The notes under the pieces: generated by a model
Database searches by the model: none
The model's input: only the letters and a program-made list of their open reading frames with translations
What the model was told of the DNA's origin: nothing
Source: Leptospira yanagawae serovar Saopaulo str. Sao Paulo = ATCC 700523
Lineage (GTDB): Bacteria > Spirochaetota > Leptospiria > Leptospirales > Leptospiraceae
Assembly: GCF_000332475.2 (NCBI RefSeq)
Contig: NZ_AOGX02000047.1
Span: 211,761 to 275,760, forward strand
DNA: 64,000 bases
Direction of reading: 5' to 3'
Program-made: the position numbers and the translations under genes
Shown: one piece after another, positions 38,831-47,839 of the stretch
Layout: every line of letters starts with the position of its first letter
Numbering within the stretch: the stretch's first letter is position 1

Positions 38831-39964
38831 GTGAATTCCAAAGTTGCCGCAAAAATTTTAGTCGTTGATGATAATGAAACCAATATGGAAATCATCACCC
38901 ATATTTTACTTGGCCAAGGATATGAAGTGGCAGTGGCTTATGATGGTGAGTATGCCTTAGAACTTGCGGAAGTTTTGGATTTTGATTTGATTTTACTCGA
39001 TATACTTTTACCTGGCATCAGTGGGTTAGAAGTTGCCAATCGATTGCTCGGAATGGAACGACAAAAAAACACTCCCATTTTATTTTTATCTGCATTAAAT
39101 GAAACATCTGACATCGTAAAAGGATTAGAAACAGGTGCCGTAGACTACATCACAAAACCATTTCAAGAATCTGAAGTTTTAGCAAGAATTCGCACTCACA
39201 TCAAAATCAAAAATTTAGAAAAAGAACGGATCGATTTATTGTATGGAATCCAAAAAGATTTAGAATTGGCAAAGGCTAACCAAGAAAAATTAGTCACCTT
39301 CCAATTCCCTCCCTCTCCTCTCTATCAAATTTATACTTCTTACAAACCAATGGATTTAGTAGGTGGGGATTTGATAACATATGACGTATTACCTTCTGGA
39401 GATTTAGACATTTTATTTGGTGATGTTACGGGACATGGAATTGCTGCGGCCATGGTTTCTCTTATGGCCATCATCACTTTCAAAACCATGAACAAGTCGT
39501 TTTTGTCGCCTAGCGAATGCTTGTATTGGATTCATAATACCTTAACTCCGCTAATTAGTACCCATTTTATCAGTGCTGTTTACATTCGTTACCGTGCCGA
39601 AGAAAATTTATTATCATATTCTATGGCGGGGCACCATCATATTTTTTTATTACGTGACAATCAAATCCAAAAACTTGGGACCAAAGGATTTTGTTTGATG
39701 ATGTTTCCAGATCAGTTAAACACAACAAATGAAGATATCATTTTAAAACAAGGAGATCGATTGTTTTTATTTTCTGATGGTATGTTTGAAGTCCCAAACG
39801 AAACAGAACAGTATTTAGGTGACCAAAAATTTTCCGAACTAGTAGAAAAATACATCCAACTTCCGTCCCAAGAACTTTTGGACACGATTTCAAAAGAAGT
39901 ATTACAATATTCTCTTGGGAAAGTTGCCGATGATATGACGATGTTATTATTAGAAGTGAAATGA
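38831..39964 (+). CDS. Response regulator with SpoIIE/PP2C phosphatase output
   Basis: The protein has about 377 residues. A receiver domain (KILVVDDNETNME, phospho-Asp in LILLDILLPG, Lys in YITKPF) is joined by a coiled coil (LEKERIDLLYGIQKDLELAKANQEKL) to a SpoIIE-type phosphatase (GGDLITYD, GDVTGHGIAAAM, LFSDGMFE, DDMTMLLLE). It probably dephosphorylates an anti-anti-sigma (STAS) protein when phosphorylated. The GTG at 38831 puts the receiver at the N-terminus; a GTG at 38765 is also possible. Its stop overlaps the next gene (ATGA), coupling it to the kinase. Confidence 0.88.
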   Translation: MNSKVAAKILVVDDNETNMEIITHILLGQGYEVAVAYDGEYALELAEVLDFDLILLDILLPGISGLEVANRLLGMERQKNTPILFLSALNETSDIVKGLETGAVDYITKPFQESEVLARIRTHIKIKNLEKERIDLLYGIQKDLELAKANQEKLVTFQFPPSPLYQIYTSYKPMDLVGGDLITYDVLPSGDLDILFGDVTGHGIAAAMVSLMAIITFKTMNKSFLSPSECLYWIHNTLTPLISTHFISAVYIRYRAEENLLSYSMAGHHHIFLLRDNQIQKLGTKGFCLMMFPDQLNTTNEDIILKQGDRLFLFSDGMFEVPNETEQYLGDQKFSELVEKYIQLPSQELLDTISKEVLQYSLGKVADDMTMLLLEVK

Positions 39965-41955
39965 TAGACGAAATCATTGCCATTCTGATTGCTTCGGCTT
40001 TATTATTTTATGCCTATTATTATCATAATGCCTACAGACGGGAAAAAAAACTAAGATTAATTTTATTTCGTAAAAACCTATCGAATGCAGAAGAAATTGA
40101 AAGGATCATCCGAGAAAAAGAAAAACAATACCAAGATATATACGATACGGCCAATTCAATCATCATTCGATGGAGTCCTGATTTTCGGATCCATTCGGTG
40201 AACCCATACGCGGAAGAATTTTTTCAGATGGGGAAAGATATAGCAGAAGGAAAAGACCTTGTGCTTGATTTATTTCGGATTCCATTTGAAAAGTCCAACG
40301 AAATCAAAAGCCAATTATGGAATATTTTCCATAGACCAGAACAAAACATAAGACAAGAATTTGATGTATACATTGGTAATGATGACAAACGAACTGTCAC
40401 TTGGTCTAACCGAATTTTAAAAAACGAATTTTGTTATCCTTACGAAGTTTTGTCGATAGGAATTGATATCACCAATCGTAAAATTGCAGAAGAAAACTTA
40501 ATGAAATCCTATGAAAGGATTTTGGATTTATATAACAATGCACCTTGTGGTTACCATTCCCTTGACAAAGACAATGTGTTAGTTTCGATCAATGATACAG
40601 AACTTGATTGGTTGGGTTACACAAGGGAAGAAATTGTTGGAAATTTAAAAATCAATGATTTGTTAACGGAAAGTAGTTATGATAAATTCCAACAAATTGT
40701 AAATTCATTTCCACATGAGACACTAACTGGTGTTGAATTAGAATTTGTTCGTAAGGACAAATCTACTTTTTTTGTTAGTTTAAACTCAATTCCTACCTTT
40801 GATAAAAATGGAAACTTTGTAATTAGCAAATCAACAGTTTTTGATATCACTGATCGAAAGATCGCTGAAGATAAGTTAAACGATTATTCTCAAAAAATCG
40901 AATTGCAAAACAAACGACTCCAAAAAGCTGTGGAAGCAGCCATTAAAGCTAACCAATCCAAGTCGGTTTTCTTTTCAAAAATCACACATGAATTAAGAAC
41001 TCCTTTACACGCAGTGATAGGATTTTCGCAAATATTAGAAAAGGATCCCAATTTACCAGACCACTTAAAAGGATATGTACATTCCTTATATGAAAATGGT
41101 GTCCATTTGCTTGGAATGATCAATGATATATTGGATCTTTCAAAGATTGAAGCAGGGAAAATGACGGAGATGCGAGAAAAATTTTCCCTCGTCCAGTTAT
41201 GGGATACTTTGTTTTCCATGTTTTCCTACCGATTTGCAGAAAAACAAATTCAATTTGAATTAGTTCATCCAGAAGTGATTGAAAACCATTTCTACGAGGC
41301 AGACCTACAAAAAATAAAACAAATCCTTGTGAATTTATTAGGAAATGCTTTAAAATTTACAAACCAAGGATTCGTTCAAATAGAATTCCAAATCCAACCG
41401 GGACTTGATCCCTCCTTTGATAGGGTACATTTTATTGTAAAAGATTCTGGGATTGGAATTCCAAAAGACCAACTCCATTCCATTTTTGAAGCCTTCCAAC
41501 AAACAGAACAAGGAAGTTCTTACAAAGAAGGAACAGGGCTTGGACTTTCCATATCACATCAGTTAGTTGATTTTTTAGGAGGAATGATCCAAGTAGACAG
41601 TGATTTAAACCAAGGATCCATTTTTCGTTTTGAATTACCACTGACGAAAGTGAATGAAATTTCTACTGACTTAAAGGAAAAATCGAAACTTGGACCCACA
41701 AACTCTAAAGATGTTTGGCATCTGACGAAAGCGGAAGATACTGAAAAAGAATTTGTACAAACGTTTTTGAATATGGAATCAAGTAAGTTTAAAATTGAGA
41801 TCTTGCAGCTCATCAAAATCCAAAACTTTGGCCAGTTACTCAATTTGTTAACGAATATTCCTTTAGATCACAAGGGGAAATCCATACTTGTCGAAAAAGT
41901 AAAAAACAAACGATACAAGTTTTTGATAGATTTACTGCAATCTAACAATGTTTAG
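39961..41955 (+). CDS. PAS-domain histidine kinase
   Basis: This 664-residue kinase has one N-terminal transmembrane helix (about 5-22), a coiled coil, two PAS domains (about 50-175 and 185-305), a HisKA domain with phospho-His in KITHELRTPLHAV and an ATPase domain with NLLGNALKFT (N box), DSGIGIP and GTGLGLS. A ~90-residue C-terminal extension follows. Its ATG overlaps the stop of the response-regulator phosphatase gene, so the two are almost certainly a cognate pair. The 3' end overlaps the convergent exbD gene by four bases. Confidence 0.92.
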   Translation: MIDEIIAILIASALLFYAYYYHNAYRREKKLRLILFRKNLSNAEEIERIIREKEKQYQDIYDTANSIIIRWSPDFRIHSVNPYAEEFFQMGKDIAEGKDLVLDLFRIPFEKSNEIKSQLWNIFHRPEQNIRQEFDVYIGNDDKRTVTWSNRILKNEFCYPYEVLSIGIDITNRKIAEENLMKSYERILDLYNNAPCGYHSLDKDNVLVSINDTELDWLGYTREEIVGNLKINDLLTESSYDKFQQIVNSFPHETLTGVELEFVRKDKSTFFVSLNSIPTFDKNGNFVISKSTVFDITDRKIAEDKLNDYSQKIELQNKRLQKAVEAAIKANQSKSVFFSKITHELRTPLHAVIGFSQILEKDPNLPDHLKGYVHSLYENGVHLLGMINDILDLSKIEAGKMTEMREKFSLVQLWDTLFSMFSYRFAEKQIQFELVHPEVIENHFYEADLQKIKQILVNLLGNALKFTNQGFVQIEFQIQPGLDPSFDRVHFIVKDSGIGIPKDQLHSIFEAFQQTEQGSSYKEGTGLGLSISHQLVDFLGGMIQVDSDLNQGSIFRFELPLTKVNEISTDLKEKSKLGPTNSKDVWHLTKAEDTEKEFVQTFLNMESSKFKIEILQLIKIQNFGQLLNLLTNIPLDHKGKSILVEKVKNKRYKFLIDLLQSNNV

Positions 41956-42347
41956 TCTTTTTTAGTTTTGATATCAATTTTCTCAAAACCTTTCGATTTT
42001 AGTAAGTCAGTAATGGTCACAAAATTTCCAAATTCAATTTTTTGGTCCACTTCCAAACTCACTGCATCGAATTGATTTTTGTTTTTCTCTATTTTATCTG
42101 ATAAAAAACCCAAGTCCACTTTTTCTCCATTGAGAAATATTTCCGCAGAGGACTTCATTTGGATTTTATAAATGTAGGTTTGGCTTCCGAAACTATCTGT
42201 TTTGGATTTGGGTAAATCTAAAGAAATATTAGAAGTTGGTTCTGTAAATCGAACTGCTAACATCAAAAACACAAGTAAAATGAACAAAACGTCAATTAAA
42301 CTGCTGATATCAATGTTAGTATTCTGTTTGGGTTTACGAATTCTCAT
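41952..42347 (-). CDS. exbD: ExbD/TolR-family biopolymer transport protein
   Basis: This 131-residue protein has one transmembrane helix near the N-terminus with the conserved Asp (DISSLIDVLFILLVFLML) that carries protons, then a periplasmic domain. With ExbB it forms a proton-driven motor for outer-membrane transport. The ATG overlaps the exbB stop. No tonB or receptor gene is in this locus, so its client is unknown. Confidence 0.9.
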   Translation of the reverse strand: MRIRKPKQNTNIDISSLIDVLFILLVFLMLAVRFTEPTSNISLDLPKSKTDSFGSQTYIYKIQMKSSAEIFLNGEKVDLGFLSDKIEKNKNQFDAVSLEVDQKIEFGNFVTITDLLKSKGFEKIDIKTKKD

Positions 42348-42808
42348 TTGGATTTTGAAAAATCGAAAACAATTTTTTCAGATAGATGCCGGACTTTATT
42401 TTCAGACACTCGGTGGAACAAAAGGCATGGGATCGCTACAAATAATCCAGCAATGGTAGTGTTTAAGGCATCTTTGATGCCTCCAGCCAATACCTCTAAA
42501 CTGACTTTCCCTTGTGCTTCCATTTCTCCAAAAGCAGTGTTAATTCCAATAACAGTTCCTAAAAGCCCAAGTAACATGGAAACAGAAGCGATGGTAGGAA
42601 ACCAATCGATGGTTCGCTCGATGGGAGAAAAAAACAATTCCAAATCTTCTTCGCTAGGTTCATTTGGGAAAATTGTTTCCCTTTCTTTTTTAGCATCTAA
42701 TTTGCGAAATCCCAGGAACAACCGAATGAAATTGGCAAAGGAAAGGACAGAAAAAGCAAAAAGAAGAACAAAAATCAAAATTGCGGGAATTGAAAATGTC
42801 CAATTCAT
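42344..42808 (-). CDS. exbB: ExbB/TolQ/MotA-family proton channel protein
   Basis: This 154-residue protein has three hydrophobic segments and the family core LGLLGTVIGINTAFGEME and GGIKDALNTTIAGLFVAIPCLL. It partners ExbD, encoded directly downstream with an ATGA overlap. It is shorter than E. coli ExbB (244), as in many two-gene exbBD units. Its ATG shares the CATG sequence with a possible start of the divergent ubiE gene. Confidence 0.9.
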   Translation of the reverse strand: MNWTFSIPAILIFVLLFAFSVLSFANFIRLFLGFRKLDAKKERETIFPNEPSEEDLELFFSPIERTIDWFPTIASVSMLLGLLGTVIGINTAFGEMEAQGKVSLEVLAGGIKDALNTTIAGLFVAIPCLLFHRVSENKVRHLSEKIVFDFSKSK

Positions 42809-42824
42809 GGATGTATCGACCTCT

Positions 42825-43553
42825 ATGAACCAATACCAACTGCCTTCCCAAGAAAAGAAACCGGAATATGTAAGACAAAATTTTGATGGGATTGCAAAAG
42901 CCTACGACAGATTCAATGATTGGAATAGTTTTTTCCTCCACCGTAAATGGAAGGATTGGGTGGTTCGTGAAGCAAAAAAAGCCGTCCCAGGTGCCAAATC
43001 AGCATTGGATTTGTGTTGTGGGACAGGGGACATTACCTACCGGCTTTCCAAAGATCCAAACTTAGAAACCATTGTGGGCCTTGATTTTTCAGAACAAATG
43101 TTGTCATTTGCCTTTCCCAAGGTGGAAGGAAAACAAGTAAAACTCATTGTGGGTGATGCGATGGACTTAAAACAATTTGCGAATGGAAGTTTTGATATCG
43201 TCACGATGGGTTTTGGCCTTCGGAATGTTTCCGATTTGCGTTTGTGTTTACTCGAAATCAAACGTGTGTTAAAGAAAGGTGGAGTCTATGTCAACTTAGA
43301 TGTTGGTCGTGTCCGCCCTCGTTTTCTTAAGGTTTTTGCTGATTTCTATTTTTTCAAAATTGTGCCTCTTTTTGGGTATCTACTGTATGGGAAACAAAAT
43401 GAAATGTTTGATTACCTTCCTCATTCATCTAAAACCTATCCCGACCAGGAAACTCTGCAAAAAATCCTAGAGGAAGTGGGTTTTACCGATGTCAGGTTTC
43501 AAAATTTTGTTTTCGGAAATGCGGTGGCTCACGTAGCAAAAAAGGGAGAATGA
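42825..43553 (+). CDS. ubiE: Demethylmenaquinone methyltransferase
   Basis: This SAM-dependent methyltransferase of 242 residues finishes menaquinone synthesis. LDLCCGTGDITY is the SAM-binding loop; VRQNFDGIAKAYDRFND at the N-terminus, GFGLRNVSD and the RFQNFVFGNAVAHV tail are UbiE/MenG signatures. ATGs at 42807 and 42825 are both in frame. The first shares a CATG with the exbB start on the other strand, and I prefer the second. The frame open upstream to 42348 is the complement of exbB and not coding. Confidence 0.94.
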   Translation: MNQYQLPSQEKKPEYVRQNFDGIAKAYDRFNDWNSFFLHRKWKDWVVREAKKAVPGAKSALDLCCGTGDITYRLSKDPNLETIVGLDFSEQMLSFAFPKVEGKQVKLIVGDAMDLKQFANGSFDIVTMGFGLRNVSDLRLCLLEIKRVLKKGGVYVNLDVGRVRPRFLKVFADFYFFKIVPLFGYLLYGKQNEMFDYLPHSSKTYPDQETLQKILEEVGFTDVRFQNFVFGNAVAHVAKKGE

Positions 43554-43722
43554 TCTCATTTTAAGCAAGTTATGTCTGATCCTGTTTGGACTTTGTACTT
43601 TTTTTTGAATTCTGTTCGTACTACCCCCCAGAATTCCCATGGATTCCCCTAATTTTTTTGAAAACTATGTTGATTATTTTCAGTCTTTGTCGTTTAATCC
43701 CCTATACAGGTAGGAAAAAAAT

Positions 43723-45488
43723 ATGAATCGATGGATCATTCTTTTGGTGCTTCCTCTCTTTTTGGTGGATTGTTCCAACAAGAAAAAAGGAATGTTATTA
43801 CTCCCCTTCTTAGGGCTAGGCGATGGGACAACCCAAGCCAATACAACTTCTACAGATACAGGCAGTGGAACGTTTACTGTGGTTGGATTGGAAACAACAG
43901 ATCCAAGCCAAGTGACCACTCCTGACACAACCCAAGGGACAGGTGGCGATACAAGTAATGGGGACACAGGATCAGTTGTCACACCTACTCCCACTCCTGC
44001 GGCGCCTACTCCGGCACCAACTACCGTGAACAATGAAACCACAACCAATGTAGTGGACCAAACAAACGGTGGCGACTTTAACTTTGAAACAAATATTACA
44101 GTTCCCGTAACTGTGGTGGTAGAAAACGAATCTGGTCCGGTTGCCAACGCTCCTGTGACTGTTTCGGAATCTGTCACAACAGGAGAACCAAATGTTGTGG
44201 GTGTGGGAACCACTGATGGAAATGGACAAGCAACAATTCCAATCAGCGTTCCTCCCACTGTTGTCTCTGTGGACATCACCATTGTTGGTGTAAACCCTAC
44301 TACCGGTGAAGTCGTAGAGATTGTTGGTTCGGCTCCTGTCCAACAACCTGCAACAGGTAACAACTCAGAAGGAACTGTTGTGGTGGCACCTGTTGTCAAC
44401 GTAGACACAACAAACTTCCAACCAGTAAATGGTTGTGTGCAAGCCGTTGACTCCGATTGTGATGGAATTGCAAACAATTTTGATGAATACCCAGATGATC
44501 CAAGTTTAGCAACCATTGCTAGATCTGGTCGGTATACAATTGCTTTTGAGGATATGTTCCCATCAGCTGGGGATGCTGACTTAAACGACCACTCTACTGT
44601 GTTTAGCACAGAGATGGACAAAACACCAGCAAACAAGGTGAAGACGATCCGTGGAACCTACACTCACGTTGCTAAAGGTGCAGGATACAACCACGAACTG
44701 AGACTTTCCCTTGATGTGCCAACAAATGCAACTGTCCAAGTGAGTTATGTAGATGGAAGTGGTAATCCATGGGATGGTTGTGCAAGTGCTCCTAAGTATA
44801 CTGCCAACGCTTCCGGAGATTGTACTGGAGGAACACTCACTCCTGCACAATTGAAACGTGGTGTATTACTCCTCCCAAGTTCCGACAAAACCTTGTTTGG
44901 GAAAAAGAATGCTCCAGCTGCTGGATCAACCTTTACCATCAATGACTTTGTGCGTGGTGTGACTGCGCAAGTGACCATCACTTTCGAAGAACCAGTGGAT
45001 CTCAATGCAACGAAGAACCTTGTTGGGGGACACCTCAATTACTTCCTTGCGATCAACCAAAAGACAGATGGTGTGTTTAGACAAATCTTCCGTCCTGGTT
45101 ACTTTAAAGATGCAAAAGGAAAAGATGCTTTCCTAGACAAAAATGGTTTCCCTTGGACATCATCGTCCCAGGTGTATTCAACCACCCAACAGAAGGTGCT
45201 GATATCAGAAAACCGTCTACGTCTGGTTACATTTTCTTCAACTCTTGGATGCACTCAAATGGTGTAGCACATAAAGATTGGTACTTACATATAGACCAAA
45301 TCCCAGCTCCCAACAGACCATCCTACGTGGTTCGAGTGAGTGACTTCTATACCGACAATGGATTTACTGCCTACTTAATCAAAGCGGTTCGCAAAAACGC
45401 TTTGGAAGTATCAGCGAGTTTGATTGTGGTAGGAGCTGCATTAGGTTTTTTAATGAAACGACGAATGGGGAATCCAAAAGCCGCTTAA
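43723..45488 (+). pseudogene. LruC-type lipoprotein gene with a frameshift
   Basis: The reading frame from ATG 43723 encodes a lipoprotein (lipobox LVDC) with a Thr/Pro-rich linker, a Big-like domain (VPVTVVVENESGPVANAPV), a Ca-binding-like segment (DSDCDGIANNFDEYPDD) and the first part of an LruC/DUF4842 domain. It then leaves the conserved frame at 45155-45156. The rest (PGVFNHPTEG...WMHSNG...WYLHIDQIP, then a C-terminal helix and KRR) continues in the +1 frame to 45488. Restoring one G in CCTTGGACATC gives an unbroken LruC protein. This is either a sequencing error or a recent mutation. TAGGAAA precedes the ATG. Confidence 0.82.
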
Positions 45489-45523
45489 AAACAAACCTAC
45501 CTTCCAAAAGAAATCCTTCCTCC

Positions 45524-45549
45524 AAATCCTTGGGGGGAGGATTTTTGTT
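45524..45549 (+). terminator. Terminator hairpin after the LruC gene, carrying the next gene's ribosome site
   Basis: AAATCCT (45524-45530) pairs with AGGATTT (45538-45544), followed by TTGTTTT. The GGGAGGA in the hairpin's right side is also the only good ribosome-binding site for the ligase gene at 45552, so the hairpin could hide it. Confidence 0.65.
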
Positions 45550-45551
45550 TT

Positions 45552-46961
45552 ATGGCCCCCCTCTTACAGTTTGCTTCCAACGATTACTTCCTTTCTGGGA
45601 ATTTTGAAGAGGATTTAAACCACAGCCATCCCATCCTTGTCGATCCCTTATGGCGAGGGACGAAACTGGAAAGAGAACTTACCGAATTCCCTTTGCCCCA
45701 AATCACAAACCCTCGGTCCTTTAGTTTGGTCACATCGGGTTCCTCAGGCCTTCCGAAACTGGTTCCAAAGGAACTAAACCAAATCCAAAATGAAATCCAT
45801 GCTTGGCTTTCCCTTCCGGAATTCCAAAACCTATCCGAAGGGATTCGGGAAGTCTATGTGGAAGTCCCTTTCTGCCATTTGTATGGACTGATTTGGGGGT
45901 ATTTACTGCCCAAGGCTTTACAAGTCCCCATTCGTACAGTACAAACAAATTCCAACACAAATGACAGATCCCTATGGATCACCTCTGCCCCAAAACTCCA
46001 AATGGCCTTACAACAAGGACAAACCCTTCCAGAACGAGCCATCGTTTCCGGAATGAAATTCCCAGTTCCCTTGGCTCGTGAACTACGAGAGAGAGAAGGC
46101 ATTTCGATTTTGGAAATTTATGGGTCAACGGAAACAGGAGGAATGGGATACCGAGATCCTTTACGGCAAAATCGATTCCAAATGTTGCAAGACGTAAAGT
46201 TCCGATTCACAAGCGAAGCAGAGGAAAAAGAACTCCAAATCCAAAGCCCTTATCTTTCCAAACAGTTTTATAGTTTCCAAAACAACGTTTGGGAAGTTAT
46301 ATCCATTCCACAAGACGGGTATTATGCGACAGGAGATTTGGGTGATTTCAGTGAACTGGGTTTTTACCTTCTTGGTAGAAAAGATCGGATCATCAAACAC
46401 AAAGGGAAACGAGTATCCTTAGACCGGATCGAATCAGAAATATTAGGACTTGGACTTCCTGGACAATTTGTATCGGTTCCCATAAAACAGGAATCAGGTG
46501 ACACAATTGGGATATTTACCGATTCGACCACCCCCATTGACCAAATTTACCGTACTTTGAGGCATGAACTTCCCACAAGCCATGTACCTCGAGTGATTGT
46601 GATCCAAAAGAGTATTCCCAAGTTACCCAATGGGAAAACAGATTATGGTAGTATCACCAAACTTTGTTTAGAGGAATTTTTACGACTCAAAACATTACAG
46701 GAAAATAATGATATTTCATTAGTAATTGATGCAAACACAACAATTCCAATGATACTAAAATCAATTTTAGGATATGAACCAAAACCAAATGATCATTTCG
46801 TGTATGACTGCGGAATGGATTCTATTTTGTTTACCGAAATGGTGATAAAGTTGGAACAAAAACTGGAAGCCAAAATTCCAGAAGAGGACAAACAAACAGG
46901 TTATTTTGTTAGCCTTTCTGGACTTGAGGAGTATGTAAAAGAAAAACTCTATTTACAGTGA
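45552..46961 (+). CDS. Short AMP-forming acyl/aryl-CoA ligase fused to an acyl carrier protein domain (probable p-coumarate ligase for PYP)
   Basis: This 469-residue cytosolic protein has an AMP-binding core with TSGSSGLPK (A3), YGSTETGG (A5), YATGDLGDF (A7), GRKDRIIKHKGKRV (A8) and LPNGKTDYG with the A10 Lys. The adenylation part is only ~385 residues, because the usual N-terminal subdomain is missing. This matches the short 4-coumarate ligases that activate the PYP chromophore, as I recall that family. Residues ~395-469 are an ACP-like domain with the phosphopantetheine Ser424 in CGMDSILF. The gene ends one base before the PYP stop on the other strand. It is inferred to activate p-coumarate, load it on its own ACP arm and pass it to PYP. 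Confidence 0.75.
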   Translation: MAPLLQFASNDYFLSGNFEEDLNHSHPILVDPLWRGTKLERELTEFPLPQITNPRSFSLVTSGSSGLPKLVPKELNQIQNEIHAWLSLPEFQNLSEGIREVYVEVPFCHLYGLIWGYLLPKALQVPIRTVQTNSNTNDRSLWITSAPKLQMALQQGQTLPERAIVSGMKFPVPLARELREREGISILEIYGSTETGGMGYRDPLRQNRFQMLQDVKFRFTSEAEEKELQIQSPYLSKQFYSFQNNVWEVISIPQDGYYATGDLGDFSELGFYLLGRKDRIIKHKGKRVSLDRIESEILGLGLPGQFVSVPIKQESGDTIGIFTDSTTPIDQIYRTLRHELPTSHVPRVIVIQKSIPKLPNGKTDYGSITKLCLEEFLRLKTLQENNDISLVIDANTTIPMILKSILGYEPKPNDHFVYDCGMDSILFTEMVIKLEQKLEAKIPEEDKQTGYFVSLSGLEEYVKEKLYLQ

Positions 46962-46962
46962 A

Positions 46963-47334
46963 TTATCTTAGTTTTACAAAAATCCAATTGGTATTTGTTC
47001 CTTTGTCATGGTACAAGTGGATCACAACATTGGTTGGTTTCATTTTGTAGGTGAACACATAATTGAATGCAATGTCCAAATCCCCAGAGATCATTCCCTC
47101 TTTGAACCTGCCGTAAAAAATACGGTTGTTTGTACAAATGGCAACTTCAGTGAAGAAGTTTTTCCCTACCGCAGTTTGGATGGGAACATTGGCAAGTTCG
47201 GATTCGTATTTATTGTACAATAAAATTTTGCCAGATTCATCCACTTTTACAATTCCAAATGGGTAAGAATCTGCATCTGCTTGGCCAAGGGTTCCAAGTT
47301 TTCCTAAAATATTTGGGTCTATAAATTTGCTCAT
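46963..47334 (-). CDS. Photoactive yellow protein (PYP) homologue
   Basis: This 123-residue PAS protein closely follows the Halorhodospira PYP. Tyr40 and Glu44 match the Tyr42/Glu46 pair that holds the p-coumaryl chromophore, and Cys67 in EVAICTNN matches the chromophore-binding Cys69. GKNFF, FYGRFKEG and the C-terminal WIFVKLR also match. Differences include Ala at the Thr50 position, Val at the Arg52 position and Ile at Pro68, which would alter colour and photocycle speed. TAGGAA lies about nine bases before the ATG. It is the second gene of an operon after the coiled-coil gene. Confidence 0.88.
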   Translation of the reverse strand: MSKFIDPNILGKLGTLGQADADSYPFGIVKVDESGKILLYNKYESELANVPIQTAVGKNFFTEVAICTNNRIFYGRFKEGMISGDLDIAFNYVFTYKMKPTNVVIHLYHDKGTNTNWIFVKLR

Positions 47335-47359
47335 TAATTTGATTCCTAGTCGAATGTTT

Positions 47360-47764
47360 TTATGTTTCGTATTCCGAATACATAGAGTTTAGCTGTTCTT
47401 CCATACCACGAATGAGGGAAATTACCTCAGCAATGGAATGGGTTTTCGTTTCCGCAAATAACATCTCTTTTTCCGCATACAAATCGGAGACTTGCTCCTC
47501 AATCGAATCTAACTCTATTGAATTGGACTGCGTTTCCGTGGTTTTGGTCACAGAATTTTCTTTCTCTGCATACAAGTCTTCCACTTGCATGACCAAGTCT
47601 TTGGTGACTTCGATAAGGCTTGGTACATCTTCTGCACCACGGACTTGATTTCTCACCAATTCGTTGATCCAATAGATAACGGAATTTTGTGATTTTGTTT
47701 TTTCCAAACGCAAACGTTCAGAAAGTGGATAATGTTCTTCGATTTCCCTTTTCGTGAATATCAT
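47360..47764 (-). CDS. Small coiled-coil protein with a triple LYAEKE-like repeat
   Basis: This 134-residue cytosolic protein is mostly predicted helix. It carries three similar segments: QVEDLYAEKENS, QVSDLYAEKEML and QLNSMYSEYET, separated by ~38-42 residues. No family recognised. It lies upstream of PYP (25-base spacing) in the same operon and is divergent from the chemotaxis gene, so it could link the photosensor to the receptor (inference). Confidence 0.7.
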   Translation of the reverse strand: MIFTKREIEEHYPLSERLRLEKTKSQNSVIYWINELVRNQVRGAEDVPSLIEVTKDLVMQVEDLYAEKENSVTKTTETQSNSIELDSIEEQVSDLYAEKEMLFAETKTHSIAEVISLIRGMEEQLNSMYSEYET

Positions 47765-47766
47765 AG

Positions 47767-47779
47767 TCTAAGTATTAGA
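47767..47779. promoter_or_regulatory. Inverted repeat between the PYP operon and the chemotaxis gene
   Basis: TCTAA-GTA-TTAGA is a perfect 5-base inverted repeat in the 75-base divergent spacer, right by the coiled-coil gene's ATG. It could be an operator. Evidence is weak. Confidence 0.25.
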
Positions 47780-47839
47780 TGTCTTTTTTCTAAAAAATAC
47801 GTCAAAAAAATTAGAAATCCCCGATTTTTAGGAAAACCA

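Noticed and set aside
42348..42806. Upstream extension of ubiE
   Set aside because: It is antisense to exbB, which has clear family motifs.
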